Assembly (NCBI GenBank): GCA_016869675.1
Contig: VGDP01000007.1
Location: 68,286-114,076, forward strand
Length of the DNA: 45,791 nt
Origin: Alphaproteobacteria bacterium
Lineage (GTDB): Bacteria > Pseudomonadota > Alphaproteobacteria > SP197
Reading direction: 5' to 3'
Positions 17,709 to 25,178 of the stretch are shown here, in pieces. A program made the translations under genes and the position numbers. The stretch's first letter is position 1, and each line of letters begins with the position of its first letter. The notes beneath the pieces were generated by a model. It was given only the letters and a program-made list of their open reading frames with translations. It had not been told where the DNA came from and did no database searches.

Positions 17709-18062
17709 TCAACCACCGCCAGCGCCTTCGGCCACCGGTTCTATGGCTTCGATCGGCACGCCGAGCGCCCTCACCAGCGCGCGCAGCGCCTTGACGCTGC
17801 CTGGCTTCCGACCCGTTTCGATCTGCGAGAGATAGCCGGCGTCGATCCCGGCCGCGGCCGCGAGTTCGCGCACGCCGAGCCCTCGGTCCCGGCGCCAGGC
17901 GCGCAGCGGCATGGGCCTTGGCGTTGCGGTCGGCGTGGCACCCGCCCGCAGCGCCTCGTAGGCGGCGCGCGGCAGCAGAACCAAGTCTGCGACCTCGGGG
18001 CCTGTGAGGCCGAGCACGCGGACCCGGCGTCCGCTCGGCAGGTGCGTGGCGACGGCGGTCAT
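17709..18062 (-). CDS. Phd/XRE-type antitoxin-like transcriptional regulator, orphan
   Basis: The protein has 117 residues. The first ~40 contain LVLLPRAAYEALRAG, which resembles the short Phd/YefM-like N-terminus of antitoxin-type regulators. A Pro-Thr-rich linker follows, then a clear XRE helix-turn-helix (about 54-106) with LGVRELAAAAGIDAGYLSQIETG. Relatives I recall pair with RelE/ParE-type toxins and carry a longer middle segment, which is missing here. No toxin-like gene is adjacent: downstream is the monooxygenase and upstream 349 nt of mostly non-coding sequence. It may be an orphan antitoxin or a stand-alone regulator. Confidence 0.8.
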   Translation of the reverse strand: MTAVATHLPSGRRVRVLGLTGPEVADLVLLPRAAYEALRAGATPTATPRPMPLRAWRRDRGLGVRELAAAAGIDAGYLSQIETGRKPGSVKALRALVRALGVPIEAIEPVAEGAGGG

Positions 18063-18411
18063 GGATGATGTCTAACAGCAAACACAAAGATTGCCAATAG
18101 ACTACAGAACAAGGCTGCGAGCACCTTGATCCGTATCAACCCGGATTTCCCGGATGACCACGATCTTGTCGGCTCGAATCGGTGGAATTCTGTTATATTT
18201 TCAATAAGTTGAGGCTGCTTTGGTGATGGCGCGATGGGCCACCCTTCGGGTGAATCGGATGATGGCACCCTGTGGGTCGATTTCAACCGTCGCCTGACGC
18301 TCGAGGGCCGGCCGTTCGTGCGCGTCGCGGCGCCGGCGTTCGACCGTTACCTGAGGTCCGGCACGGGCCGCCACGCCCTGGCGGTGTAGGCGGGCAGACC
18401 GCCGCCGCGCC
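18063..18411. other. 349-nt gap, AT-richer, no confident gene
   Basis: This gap separates the antitoxin-like gene from the SDR gene, both on the minus strand. Its first ~150 nt are clearly AT-richer than the rest of the window and include TTATATTTTCAATAAG at about 18193-18208, where a promoter could lie. The remainder contains one short plus-strand open frame (18234-18389), described separately. I see no RNA gene or strong hairpin. Confidence 0.5.
18234..18389 (+). pseudogene. Short open frame, possible transposase N-terminal relic
   Basis: This 51-codon frame reads MGHPSGESDDGTLWVDFNRR, then LTLEGRPFVRVAAPAFDRYL and a short tail. The LWVDFNRRLTLE stretch resembles the N-terminus of some IS1380-family transposases, but the expected continuation (FHGS..TSDAG) is absent and no inverted repeats are seen. 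There is no good ribosome site. It is either a relic of an insertion element or chance; I favour neither strongly. Confidence 0.2.
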
Positions 18412-19248
18412 CTACCACAGCGCGCCGGCGGCGACCGTGATGTCCTCCATGGTGATGCCGCAGCTTTCCTCGCGGCACAGGAACGCCGCCAGGTTGCCGA
18501 TCTCCTCCGGCTCAATGATGCGCTTCTGCGGATAGGTGTTCTTGACCTCGGCGATGAGCTGCTCGGGCGTGCGCTGGCGGCCCTCGGCCTCGACCATGGA
18601 GACCAACGCCTTGCGCATCATCTTGGTTTCGACGAAACCCGGGCTGATCGCGTTGCAGGTGACGCCGTGGGGTGCCCCTTCCAGAGCGACGCAGCGCATC
18701 AACCCGAGCACCGCGGCCTTCGAGGCAGCGTAGGCGGCGTTGTATGCGGCGCCGACCGACGCCGAGGTCGAGGCGACGCAGATGATGCGGCCCCACCGGC
18801 GCTCGATCATGCCGGGCAGGCAGCGCTTGATGGTGCGGTAGTAGCCGTTGAGGTTGACGTCGATGATGGCGTGCCACAGGTGATCCGGATGGCCGACCAT
18901 GGGCCGTTCCAGCGACACGCCCGCGACGTTGGCCAGGATGTCGACCTTGCCGAACGCGGCGACCGTGGCGTCATGGAACGCCTGGACCGAGTCGTCCGAG
19001 CGCACGTTCAGGTCGCACGCGATGGCACGCACGCCTTTGGACTCGATCTCGCGGCGCACGGCCTCCAGCTCGTCGGCCGGCGGGAAGTAGGTGTCCTCGC
19101 GCGGGTCGGGCTTGGCTGACGCCGCCGTCAGCGAGCCGATGGCGACGTCGGCTCCGGCCGCGGCCAGAGCCAGCGCGACGGCGCGGCCCTGGCCCGAGCC
19201 GCCCCCCGTCACCATCGCCGCACGCCCCTTCAGATACCGATCGGACAC
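18412..19248 (-). CDS. SDR-family oxidoreductase
   Basis: The protein has 278 residues from GTG 19248, which is preceded by GGGGGAG. It is a classical SDR: cofactor site TGGGSGQGRA (14-23), Asn of LANVAG (106-110), catalytic Ser in CVAST, and Tyr173/Lys177 in YAASK. An insertion after the second strand (SAKPDPREDTYFPPADEL) is shared in position with the SDR remnant at 25.8-26.1 kb, which is evidently a paralog. It is divergent from the ROK kinase gene, 74 nt away. It may belong to the same pathway, acting on a sugar-derived or acid intermediate. The substrate is not determined. Confidence 0.87.
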   Translation of the reverse strand: MSDRYLKGRAAMVTGGGSGQGRAVALALAAAGADVAIGSLTAASAKPDPREDTYFPPADELEAVRREIESKGVRAIACDLNVRSDDSVQAFHDATVAAFGKVDILANVAGVSLERPMVGHPDHLWHAIIDVNLNGYYRTIKRCLPGMIERRWGRIICVASTSASVGAAYNAAYAASKAAVLGLMRCVALEGAPHGVTCNAISPGFVETKMMRKALVSMVEAEGRQRTPEQLIAEVKNTYPQKRIIEPEEIGNLAAFLCREESCGITMEDITVAAGALW

Positions 19249-19271
19249 CGCCGCTCCCCCATTCCATGGCC

Positions 19272-19299
19272 TTGAACCCACGGCCGCGGATGGTATGTA
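19272..19299 (+). promoter_or_regulatory. Promoter-like sequence upstream of the ROK/SIS/ABC cluster
   Basis: TTGAAC (19272-19277) and TATGTA (19294-19299) are 16 nt apart and 23 nt before the GTG start of the ROK gene, within the 74-nt divergent gap. The ribosome site GAGGAAAAGG follows. The -35 match is fair and the -10 partial. Confidence 0.35.
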
Positions 19300-19322
19300 G
19301 AGCGGGACCGGAGGAAAAGGGC

Positions 19323-20219
19323 GTGGACTACGCCATCGGCATCGACCTGGGCGCGACCGGGACCAAGGCGCTGGCCGTAAAGACCGACGGGCGCGTCGCT
19401 GACGAGCGCGCCATCGCAACCGACGACGGGCCGCACCGGCGCTGGGCTGGCAACGTGCGCGACCTGATCGCGGCAATCGAACGGGCGCACGGGCCGGCCG
19501 CGTGGATCGGCGTGTGCGGCCCCGGCCTGGTGCGCACCGATCACCGCGCCGTCGCCTGGATGATCGACCGCATGGAGGCGACCGTCGGCTTCGAATGGAC
19601 CGCGTTCCTAGGTCGCGAACGCTTCGTGCCCGTCGTCAACGACGGCCAGGCGGCGCTGCTGGGCGAGGCCTGGCTCGGCGCCGCCCAGGGCGTGCGCCAC
19701 GCGGTGATGATCACGCTGGGCACCGGGGTCGGCGGCGGCATCATGGTCGACGGCCGTCTGCTGACCGGCGCGATCGGACGCGCCGGCCATGTCGGCCACG
19801 TCACGGCCGATGCGTTCGGCGTGCCGGACGTGTGCTTCATACCCGGTGGCATCGACGACCTGATCGGCAACGCCACGGTGGCGCGCCGCTCGAACGGCCG
19901 CTTCGCCGACACGCGCGCGCTGGTCGCGGCCTACCGCGCCGGCGACACGGACGCGGCGGCGGTCTGGCTGCGCTCGGTCCGCGCGCTCGGCTGCGTCGTC
20001 GCCTCCCTGGTCAACATCCTCGACTCCGAGGTGGTGGTCATCGGCGGCGGTGTCGCCGAGGCGGGCGACGCGCTGTTGGGGCCCCTGGACGCGGTGATGG
20101 ACGAGGTCGAATGGCGGCCGAACGGCCATCGCGTCGCCATCCGCCCGGCGCGCCTGGGCGGCCACGCCGGCGCGCTGGGCGCCGCCCGCTTCGCCATGAC
20201 CTGGGAGGACCGGCCGTGA
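19323..20219 (+). CDS. ROK-family sugar kinase, zinc motif absent
   Basis: The protein has 298 residues from GTG 19323 behind GAGGAAAAGG. The phosphate motif IGIDLGATGTKALAV, the catalytic Asp in VVNDGQAALLGEAW, and LGTGVGGGIMVDGRLL with GRAGHVGHV place it in the ROK (repressor/ORF/kinase) family. There is no DNA-binding domain, so it is a kinase. The zinc signature C-x-C-G-x2-G-C-x-E is missing; the stretch after GHVGHV reads PDVCFIPGGIDDLIGN. It probably phosphorylates the sugar part of the substrate brought in by the transporter encoded just downstream. The next gene, an SIS protein, overlaps its stop (GTGA), so the two products are likely made together. Confidence 0.88.
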   Translation: MDYAIGIDLGATGTKALAVKTDGRVADERAIATDDGPHRRWAGNVRDLIAAIERAHGPAAWIGVCGPGLVRTDHRAVAWMIDRMEATVGFEWTAFLGRERFVPVVNDGQAALLGEAWLGAAQGVRHAVMITLGTGVGGGIMVDGRLLTGAIGRAGHVGHVTADAFGVPDVCFIPGGIDDLIGNATVARRSNGRFADTRALVAAYRAGDTDAAAVWLRSVRALGCVVASLVNILDSEVVVIGGGVAEAGDALLGPLDAVMDEVEWRPNGHRVAIRPARLGGHAGALGAARFAMTWEDRP

Positions 20220-21256
20220 TCGAAATGCCCATGGTCGAAGGCCTCGCGGCCGACGTGGCGGACCAGCCGGCGGCGTTCGAGCGCCTGGCACGCGCCTACG
20301 GTCCCGGCGGGACCGACGCCGAGCGTCTGGCGGCGGCCGCCCGGCACCTCGCCGGACGGACTGTTGCCCTAGTCGGCTCGGGCGCCAGTCACGCCGCCTG
20401 CGTCGCCGCCGCGGCATCCTGGCGCCTGGTCGGGCTGGCCGTCGAGGCCCCCGAGGCCGGCGAGTTCCTGCACTACGACCCGCGCCTCGACGACCCCGGC
20501 CTTGGCGTGGTCGTCGTGACGTACTCGGGCCAGAGCGCCGAGGCGGTCGCCATCGCGGCGCGGCGGCACGACGCGCGCGCGCCAACGATCCTGGTCACCG
20601 AGGGCACCGACAGCTCTCTGGCCACATCGTGCGCCTTGGCGCTGCCGCTGCATTGCGGGGTCGAGCGCGCCACCGCGACCAAGAGCTTCACCAACACGCT
20701 CGGGCTTCTGCTGCGCCTCGGCGACGCCGTGGCCGCGCGGGGAGAACCGAACCGGTTGGAGGTCATTGCCCGGGCGATGACCCCGACGATGGCGGCCGTG
20801 GACGGCGCGGTAGCACCCTGGGTGGAAGCCTTCATCGCGGCGCCGGGACCCCTCGACATCGTCGGGCGCGGGCCGGGCTTCGGCACGGCGCTGTTCGGCG
20901 GCCTGGTGCTGCGCGAACTGTTGGGCTGGCGCGCTGGCTGGATGACCGCCGGGCATTTCCGGCACGGCCCGCTGCTCGACGTAGGGTCTGGCCACCGATT
21001 GATCATCACCGCCGGGCGCCGCGCGCTTGAGCTCAGCCTGGGCCTCGCGCGGGACGCGGCCGCGCGCGGCGCCTCGGTGCTGCTGATCGCCGATGGCAAC
21101 GCAGCCACCGCGCCGGGCATCGTGCCGATCCCCATTCACGCGCCGGACGAAGGCGCGTTCGCGATCCTGGCCGCTCTGCCGTGCGAGGCGACCATGGCCC
21201 GCGCGGCAAGGACGGTCGGCACCCGCTACGTTCGCGTCCAGGCCACACGCGAATAG
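20216..21256 (+). CDS. SIS-domain sugar-phosphate isomerase/deglycase-like protein
   Basis: The protein has 346 residues with GTG 20216 overlapping the ROK stop. It has two SIS domains like the isomerase half of GlmS, NagB-II and FrlB-type deglycases. The N-terminal ADVADQPAAFERLARA recalls the E..EQP..L signature; ALVGSGASHAACV, VVTYSGQSAEAV and ATKSFTNTLGLLLRL line domain 1; GRGPGFGTALFGGLVLREL and MTAGHFRHGPLL line domain 2. GlmS has Glu in AGELKHGP where this protein has His-Phe. No glutaminase domain is present. Next to a kinase it likely acts on a phosphorylated amino- or fructosyl-amine sugar. The exact reaction is inference. Confidence 0.85.
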   Translation: MIEMPMVEGLAADVADQPAAFERLARAYGPGGTDAERLAAAARHLAGRTVALVGSGASHAACVAAAASWRLVGLAVEAPEAGEFLHYDPRLDDPGLGVVVVTYSGQSAEAVAIAARRHDARAPTILVTEGTDSSLATSCALALPLHCGVERATATKSFTNTLGLLLRLGDAVAARGEPNRLEVIARAMTPTMAAVDGAVAPWVEAFIAAPGPLDIVGRGPGFGTALFGGLVLRELLGWRAGWMTAGHFRHGPLLDVGSGHRLIITAGRRALELSLGLARDAAARGASVLLIADGNAATAPGIVPIPIHAPDEGAFAILAALPCEATMARAARTVGTRYVRVQATRE

Positions 21257-21271
21257 CGCTTGCCGCTTGCT

Positions 21272-21289
21272 GGGCCACCACGTTGGCCC
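21272..21289 (+). terminator. Small hairpin between SIS and binding-protein genes
   Basis: GGGCCA (21272-21277) and TGGCCC (21284-21289) form a 6-bp stem with a 6-nt loop in the 95-nt gap. No T-run follows. It may be a processing site that lets the binding protein be expressed more highly than the enzymes. Confidence 0.25.
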
Positions 21290-21351
21290 GTATCCTCGCC
21301 GCTTCGAACCCGCCCGAGCCAGGGCGGCGCCAGGTAAAGGGAGGTTGGCAC

Positions 21352-22491
21352 ATGTTCCGCTACGGTTCCCACGGGCCAGTCGACGGGCCCTTCGCCGCCA
21401 TGACGCGCCGGCAGGCGTCGCTCGGCTTGGCCGGCGCCGGCGCGCTCGGCCTGGCCGGCCTCGGCGCCCGCCCGGCGCGCGCCGATACGACGCTCCGGTG
21501 GATGGGCTGGCAGGGCTACGACGAGTGCTACGGCGTCGGCTCGTACCTGGCCGACAACGGCATCACGCTCGAGAAGACGTACATCAACGCCAACGAGGAG
21601 ATCATCACCAAGCTCCAGGGCGGCGGCATTGGCTCGATCGACCTGATCACCATGTACTTCGGCTACCTGCCGATCATGGCCGAGGCCGGTCTGCTGGAGC
21701 CGTTCGACGCGGCCAAGGCGGCGAACGCAGCCAACGTCATCCCGCAGTTCAAGAACGCCGAACCGCTGCGCTGGAACGGCGATCTCTACGGCGTGCCGTG
21801 GACGTGGGGCTTCCTACCCATGATGTACGACCCGGCGGCGATCGCGACGCCGACCTCGTGGATGGACGTCATGAAGGAGGAGCACAAGGGCAAGGTCGTC
21901 ATGATCCACGACCCGCTGGGCAACCTGATGGTGTGGGGCAAGGTGGTCAACCCCGAGGTGGCGCACGCCACCCAACTCAGCCACGAGCAGCTGGTCAAGA
22001 CCATCGACTTCATGATCGACATCAAGAAGAACCGCGCGCGCGCCTTTGCCACCAGCTACGGCGAGGCGTCCGACATGTTCGCGCGTGGCGAGGTGGTCAT
22101 CTCGGCGCTGGGCTGGGAAGCCATGGTCGGGTTCGCGGCGGCCGCGGGCAAGGTCATCGACTTCGTCATCCCCCAGGAAGGCACCGCCATTTACATGGAC
22201 TGCCTGTGCATCCCGAAGGGCTCGCCCAACCCGGATGCGGCTTACGGCCTGGCCAACCACTGCCTGTCCATCGAAGGCCAGCAGAAGATCGTCGAGGTGC
22301 TGACCCAGGGCATCACCAACCTGGAGGCCATCAAGACCACGGCGCCCGAGCACCAGGCGATCTACTCGTACGACAACATCGACGCTTTGCTGCAGAAGGC
22401 GCGCATGGAGCCCATGCCACCGACCGAGGAAGGCGAGTTCGCCACCTACGACGACTTCCTCGAGGAGTACGACCGTCTGCTCAAGGCGTGA
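21352..22491 (+). CDS. Polyamine-type ABC transporter substrate-binding protein
   Basis: The protein has 379 residues. ATG 21352 follows AAGGGAGG. A twin-arginine signal ([20 protein letters not shown], cleavage near ARPARA) directs it to the periplasm. The mature chain (LRWMGWQGYDE, IGSIDLITMYFGYLPIM, GDLYGVPWTWGFLPMMYD, ARGEVVISALGWE) is the PotD/PotF fold, though it is only distantly like the two orphan binding proteins in this window. Its stop overlaps the ATPase start (TGATG), so it is part of the complete transporter. The ligand is likely a cationic nitrogen compound or a sugar conjugate, given the kinase and SIS genes before it. Confidence 0.9.
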   Translation: MFRYGSHGPVDGPFAAMTRRQASLGLAGAGALGLAGLGARPARADTTLRWMGWQGYDECYGVGSYLADNGITLEKTYINANEEIITKLQGGGIGSIDLITMYFGYLPIMAEAGLLEPFDAAKAANAANVIPQFKNAEPLRWNGDLYGVPWTWGFLPMMYDPAAIATPTSWMDVMKEEHKGKVVMIHDPLGNLMVWGKVVNPEVAHATQLSHEQLVKTIDFMIDIKKNRARAFATSYGEASDMFARGEVVISALGWEAMVGFAAAAGKVIDFVIPQEGTAIYMDCLCIPKGSPNPDAAYGLANHCLSIEGQQKIVEVLTQGITNLEAIKTTAPEHQAIYSYDNIDALLQKARMEPMPPTEEGEFATYDDFLEEYDRLLKA

Positions 22492-23561
22492 TGGCGGCTG
22501 ATGCGAAGCGGCCGGACGGGGGGCGCACGCCGCTCGTCCAACTGCGAGGCCTGACCAAGTCGTTCGGTCCGGTGGTCGCGGTCCGTCCGCTCGACCTCGA
22601 CATATACGCCGGTGACTTCTTCGCCCTGCTGGGCCCGTCGGGCTGCGGCAAGACGACGCTGCTGCGCATGATCGGCGGCTTCACCGAGCCGAGCGGCGGC
22701 ACGATCGCGATCGACGGCGTCGACGTGACGCGGCTCGGCCCCGAAAAGCGCCCGACCAACATGGTGTTCCAGGGCTACGGCCTGTTCCCGCACATGACCG
22801 TGCGCCAAAACATCGGCTACGGCCTGCGCCTGGCGCGCGTGGCGGTAGCCGAGCGGGCCGGGCGCGTCGAGCGCATCATGGACCTGGTGCGCATCGCCGA
22901 GCTGGCGGAGCGCCGGCCCGACGCGCTGTCGGGCGGCCAGGCGCAGCGTGTCGCGTTGGCGCGCGCGCTGGTCATGGAACCGCGCGTCCTGCTGCTCGAC
23001 GAGCCGCTGGCAGCGCTCGACCTGAAGCTGCGCAAGCAGATGCAGGAGGAGCTGCGGCGCATCCACCGCCAGATCGGCGGCACCTTCGTGTTCGTGACCC
23101 ACGACCAGGGCGAGGCCATGGGCCTGGCCAACCGCATCGCGGTCATGGAGGCCGGGTCGTGCGTGCAGGAGGGCGGGCCTGAGGAGATTTACCGCCAGCC
23201 GAAGACACGGTTCGTATCGTCGTTCATCGGCGAGGCCAACGTGCTGGCCGGCGAGCGCCGCGCCGGCGTGGTGACGCTGGGCGCGGGCGCCGGCTTCGCC
23301 GAGGCCGGAGCGGACGGCACGGTCAGCGTCGTCGTGCGGCCCGAGGACGTGCGGCTCGATCCCGGCGCGGACGCCGAGATCCGCCTGGACGGGCGGCTCG
23401 AGGACGTGGTGTTTCTGGGTCCCTACACGCGCTACCGTGTGGTGCTGGACAGCGGCGAGGAGGTGGTCGTCCACGCCGGCGACGCGGCAGGCCAGGCGGT
23501 GGGCGAGCGCGTCGCGGTCGGCTGGCGGCGCGACCGCCAGCGCCTGGTGCAGGGTTCGTGA
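22491..23561 (+). CDS. Polyamine-type ABC transporter ATPase
   Basis: The protein has 356 residues. The start overlaps the binding-protein stop. Walker A is GPSGCGKTT (48-56), the Q-loop MVFQGYGLFPHMTV, the signature LSGGQAQRVALARAL (146-160), Walker B VLLLDEP (166-172) and the switch His VFVTHDQGEAM. A C-terminal TOBE regulatory domain (about 270-356) contains VVVRPEDVRL and GPYTRYRVVLDSGEEVVV, as in PotA-like ATPases. It drives import through the two permeases that follow with overlapping starts. The signature reads Q-A-Q where most relatives have Q-Q-Q, a minor change. Confidence 0.94.
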   Translation: MAADAKRPDGGRTPLVQLRGLTKSFGPVVAVRPLDLDIYAGDFFALLGPSGCGKTTLLRMIGGFTEPSGGTIAIDGVDVTRLGPEKRPTNMVFQGYGLFPHMTVRQNIGYGLRLARVAVAERAGRVERIMDLVRIAELAERRPDALSGGQAQRVALARALVMEPRVLLLDEPLAALDLKLRKQMQEELRRIHRQIGGTFVFVTHDQGEAMGLANRIAVMEAGSCVQEGGPEEIYRQPKTRFVSSFIGEANVLAGERRAGVVTLGAGAGFAEAGADGTVSVVVRPEDVRLDPGADAEIRLDGRLEDVVFLGPYTRYRVVLDSGEEVVVHAGDAAGQAVGERVAVGWRRDRQRLVQGS

Positions 23562-24394
23562 TGCGGCCGCGGCAGGCCGCCATGTTGGCCCCGGCGGCGG
23601 CGGTGTTCGCGGTACTTTTCGTGGCGCCGTTCGCGTTCCTGTTCGTGGTCAGCTTCTGGCGCGTCAAAACATTCAAGCTGCGCCCGGACTTCACCTTCGA
23701 CAACTACGCCGACACGTTCACCAAGTACCTGGAGCCGCTGGTCTTCACCATGGCGATCGGCTTCGCCATCGCGACCCTGACCACGGCGCTCGCCTTCGCG
23801 TTCGCGTACGTGATCCGCTTCAAGGCCGGGCGCCACGGCAACGCGCTGCTCGTCGTCACGCTGGTCACGCTGTTCGGCGGCTACCTGGTCAAGATCTACG
23901 CCTGGAAGACGATCCTGGGCACCGAGGGGATCCTGAACTCGGCGCTGCTGGCACTCGGCTTGGTGCGCGAGCCCCTGACGATCTTCATCTACAACCCGGG
24001 CGCGGTGGTGGTGACGCTGACCCACTTCCTGCTGCCGCTGGCGGTGTTGCCGATCTACGGGTCCTTGCGCGGCGTGCGCGACATCACGCTCGAGGCGGCG
24101 CGCGACCTGGGTGCCCGGCCGGCGCGCGTGTTCCTCGACGTCGTGCTGCCCCAGTGCCTGCCCGGCGTGACCGCCGCGTTCGCCTTCTGCTTCCTGATCG
24201 CGGCCGGCGACTATGTCACGCCGCGCTACGTGGGCGGGCCGTACACCTCGATGATCGGCAACTTCATCGAAGGGCAGTTCTCGCTCAAGTTCGACTGGCC
24301 GTCGGGCGCCGCCATGGCGTTCACCATGCTGGGCGCGTGCCTGGCGTGCGTCGCCGTCTCGCGCGCGCTGCTCGGCCTGGCGCGGCCGCGATGA
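23561..24394 (+). CDS. Polyamine-type ABC transporter permease (PotB-like)
   Basis: The protein has 277 residues. ATG 23561 overlaps the ATPase stop (GTGATG). An N-terminal membrane segment (AAAVFAVLFVAPFAFLFVVS) is followed by about five more hydrophobic helices. The ATPase-coupling EAA loop is LEAARDLGARPARVFLDVVL (about 180-199). The segment FAFCFLIAAGDYVTPRYVGG is typical of the PotB/PotH branch. With the second permease it forms the inner-membrane channel of the importer. I see no break or unusual residue. Confidence 0.93.
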   Translation: MRPRQAAMLAPAAAVFAVLFVAPFAFLFVVSFWRVKTFKLRPDFTFDNYADTFTKYLEPLVFTMAIGFAIATLTTALAFAFAYVIRFKAGRHGNALLVVTLVTLFGGYLVKIYAWKTILGTEGILNSALLALGLVREPLTIFIYNPGAVVVTLTHFLLPLAVLPIYGSLRGVRDITLEAARDLGARPARVFLDVVLPQCLPGVTAAFAFCFLIAAGDYVTPRYVGGPYTSMIGNFIEGQFSLKFDWPSGAAMAFTMLGACLACVAVSRALLGLARPR

Positions 24395-25167
24395 CCGCCG
24401 TGTCGAACGCGCTGTGGCGCGCCTTTGGCGCGCTGGTCGTCGCCTTAATGCTGACGCCCTTGGCGCTGGTGGTGCTGTTCTCGTTCACCGACAACGCCCT
24501 TACCAATTTTCCCATCGAGCGCTTCTCGACGCGCTGGTTCCGCACGCTGTTCGAGCGCGCCGAGTTCTGGAAGGCGTTCGGCAACAGCCTGACCATCGCG
24601 GGTTCGGTGGCGGTCATCTCGTCGGTGGTCGGCACGCTCGCCGCGCTGGCGCTCGCGCGCCTGGGCGAGCGGCTGGCCAACGCGGCGCTCGTGACGTTGT
24701 GCTTCCCGGTCATGCTGCCGGCGCTGGTCATCGGTATCGCGTTGCTGGTCTTCTTCAACAAGACCGGGGTGCCGTTCAGCCTGGCCACCGTGATCCTGGG
24801 CCACCTGGTCATCACCCAGCCGTTCGTGATCCTGATCGTCTACGCCCGCATGGTTGGGTTCGACTACGCGGCGGTGGACAGCGCGCGCGACCTGGGCGCC
24901 TCGCCGTGGGTCGCGTTCTGGACCGTCACCTTCCCCATGGTGTCGACCACGGTGATCGGCGCGGCGCTGATCGCCATGGCGATCTCGCTCGACGACTTCA
25001 TCATCACGTTCTTCACCATTGGCGGCGGCAACACCCTGCCCACGTACATCTGGGGCAAGGTGCGCACGTACCTGGACCCCTCGATCAACGCCATCGGCAC
25101 GATCCTGCTGGCGCTGACCATCGCCTCGACCGTCCTTGCGCTCAGGCTCAGCCGCTACCGCGGCTAG
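24391..25167 (+). CDS. Polyamine-type ABC transporter permease (PotC-like)
   Basis: The protein has 258 residues and its ATG overlaps the previous stop (ATGA). It has about six membrane helices, starting with FGALVVALMLTPLALVVLFS. The EAA loop is DSARDLGASPWVAFWTVTFP, and AMAISLDDFIITFFTIGGG is the PotC/PotI signature. It partners with the PotB-like permease. A hypothetical gene starts 11 nt after its stop, with its own ribosome site, so the cluster continues. Confidence 0.93.
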   Translation: MTAVSNALWRAFGALVVALMLTPLALVVLFSFTDNALTNFPIERFSTRWFRTLFERAEFWKAFGNSLTIAGSVAVISSVVGTLAALALARLGERLANAALVTLCFPVMLPALVIGIALLVFFNKTGVPFSLATVILGHLVITQPFVILIVYARMVGFDYAAVDSARDLGASPWVAFWTVTFPMVSTTVIGAALIAMAISLDDFIITFFTIGGGNTLPTYIWGKVRTYLDPSINAIGTILLALTIASTVLALRLSRYRG

Positions 25168-25178
25168 GAAGGACCCCC

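Noticed and set aside
18059-18286. A 75-codon minus-strand frame with a hydrophobic stretch near its end
   Set aside because: It overlaps the start of the antitoxin-like gene, has no ribosome site and matches no family I know.
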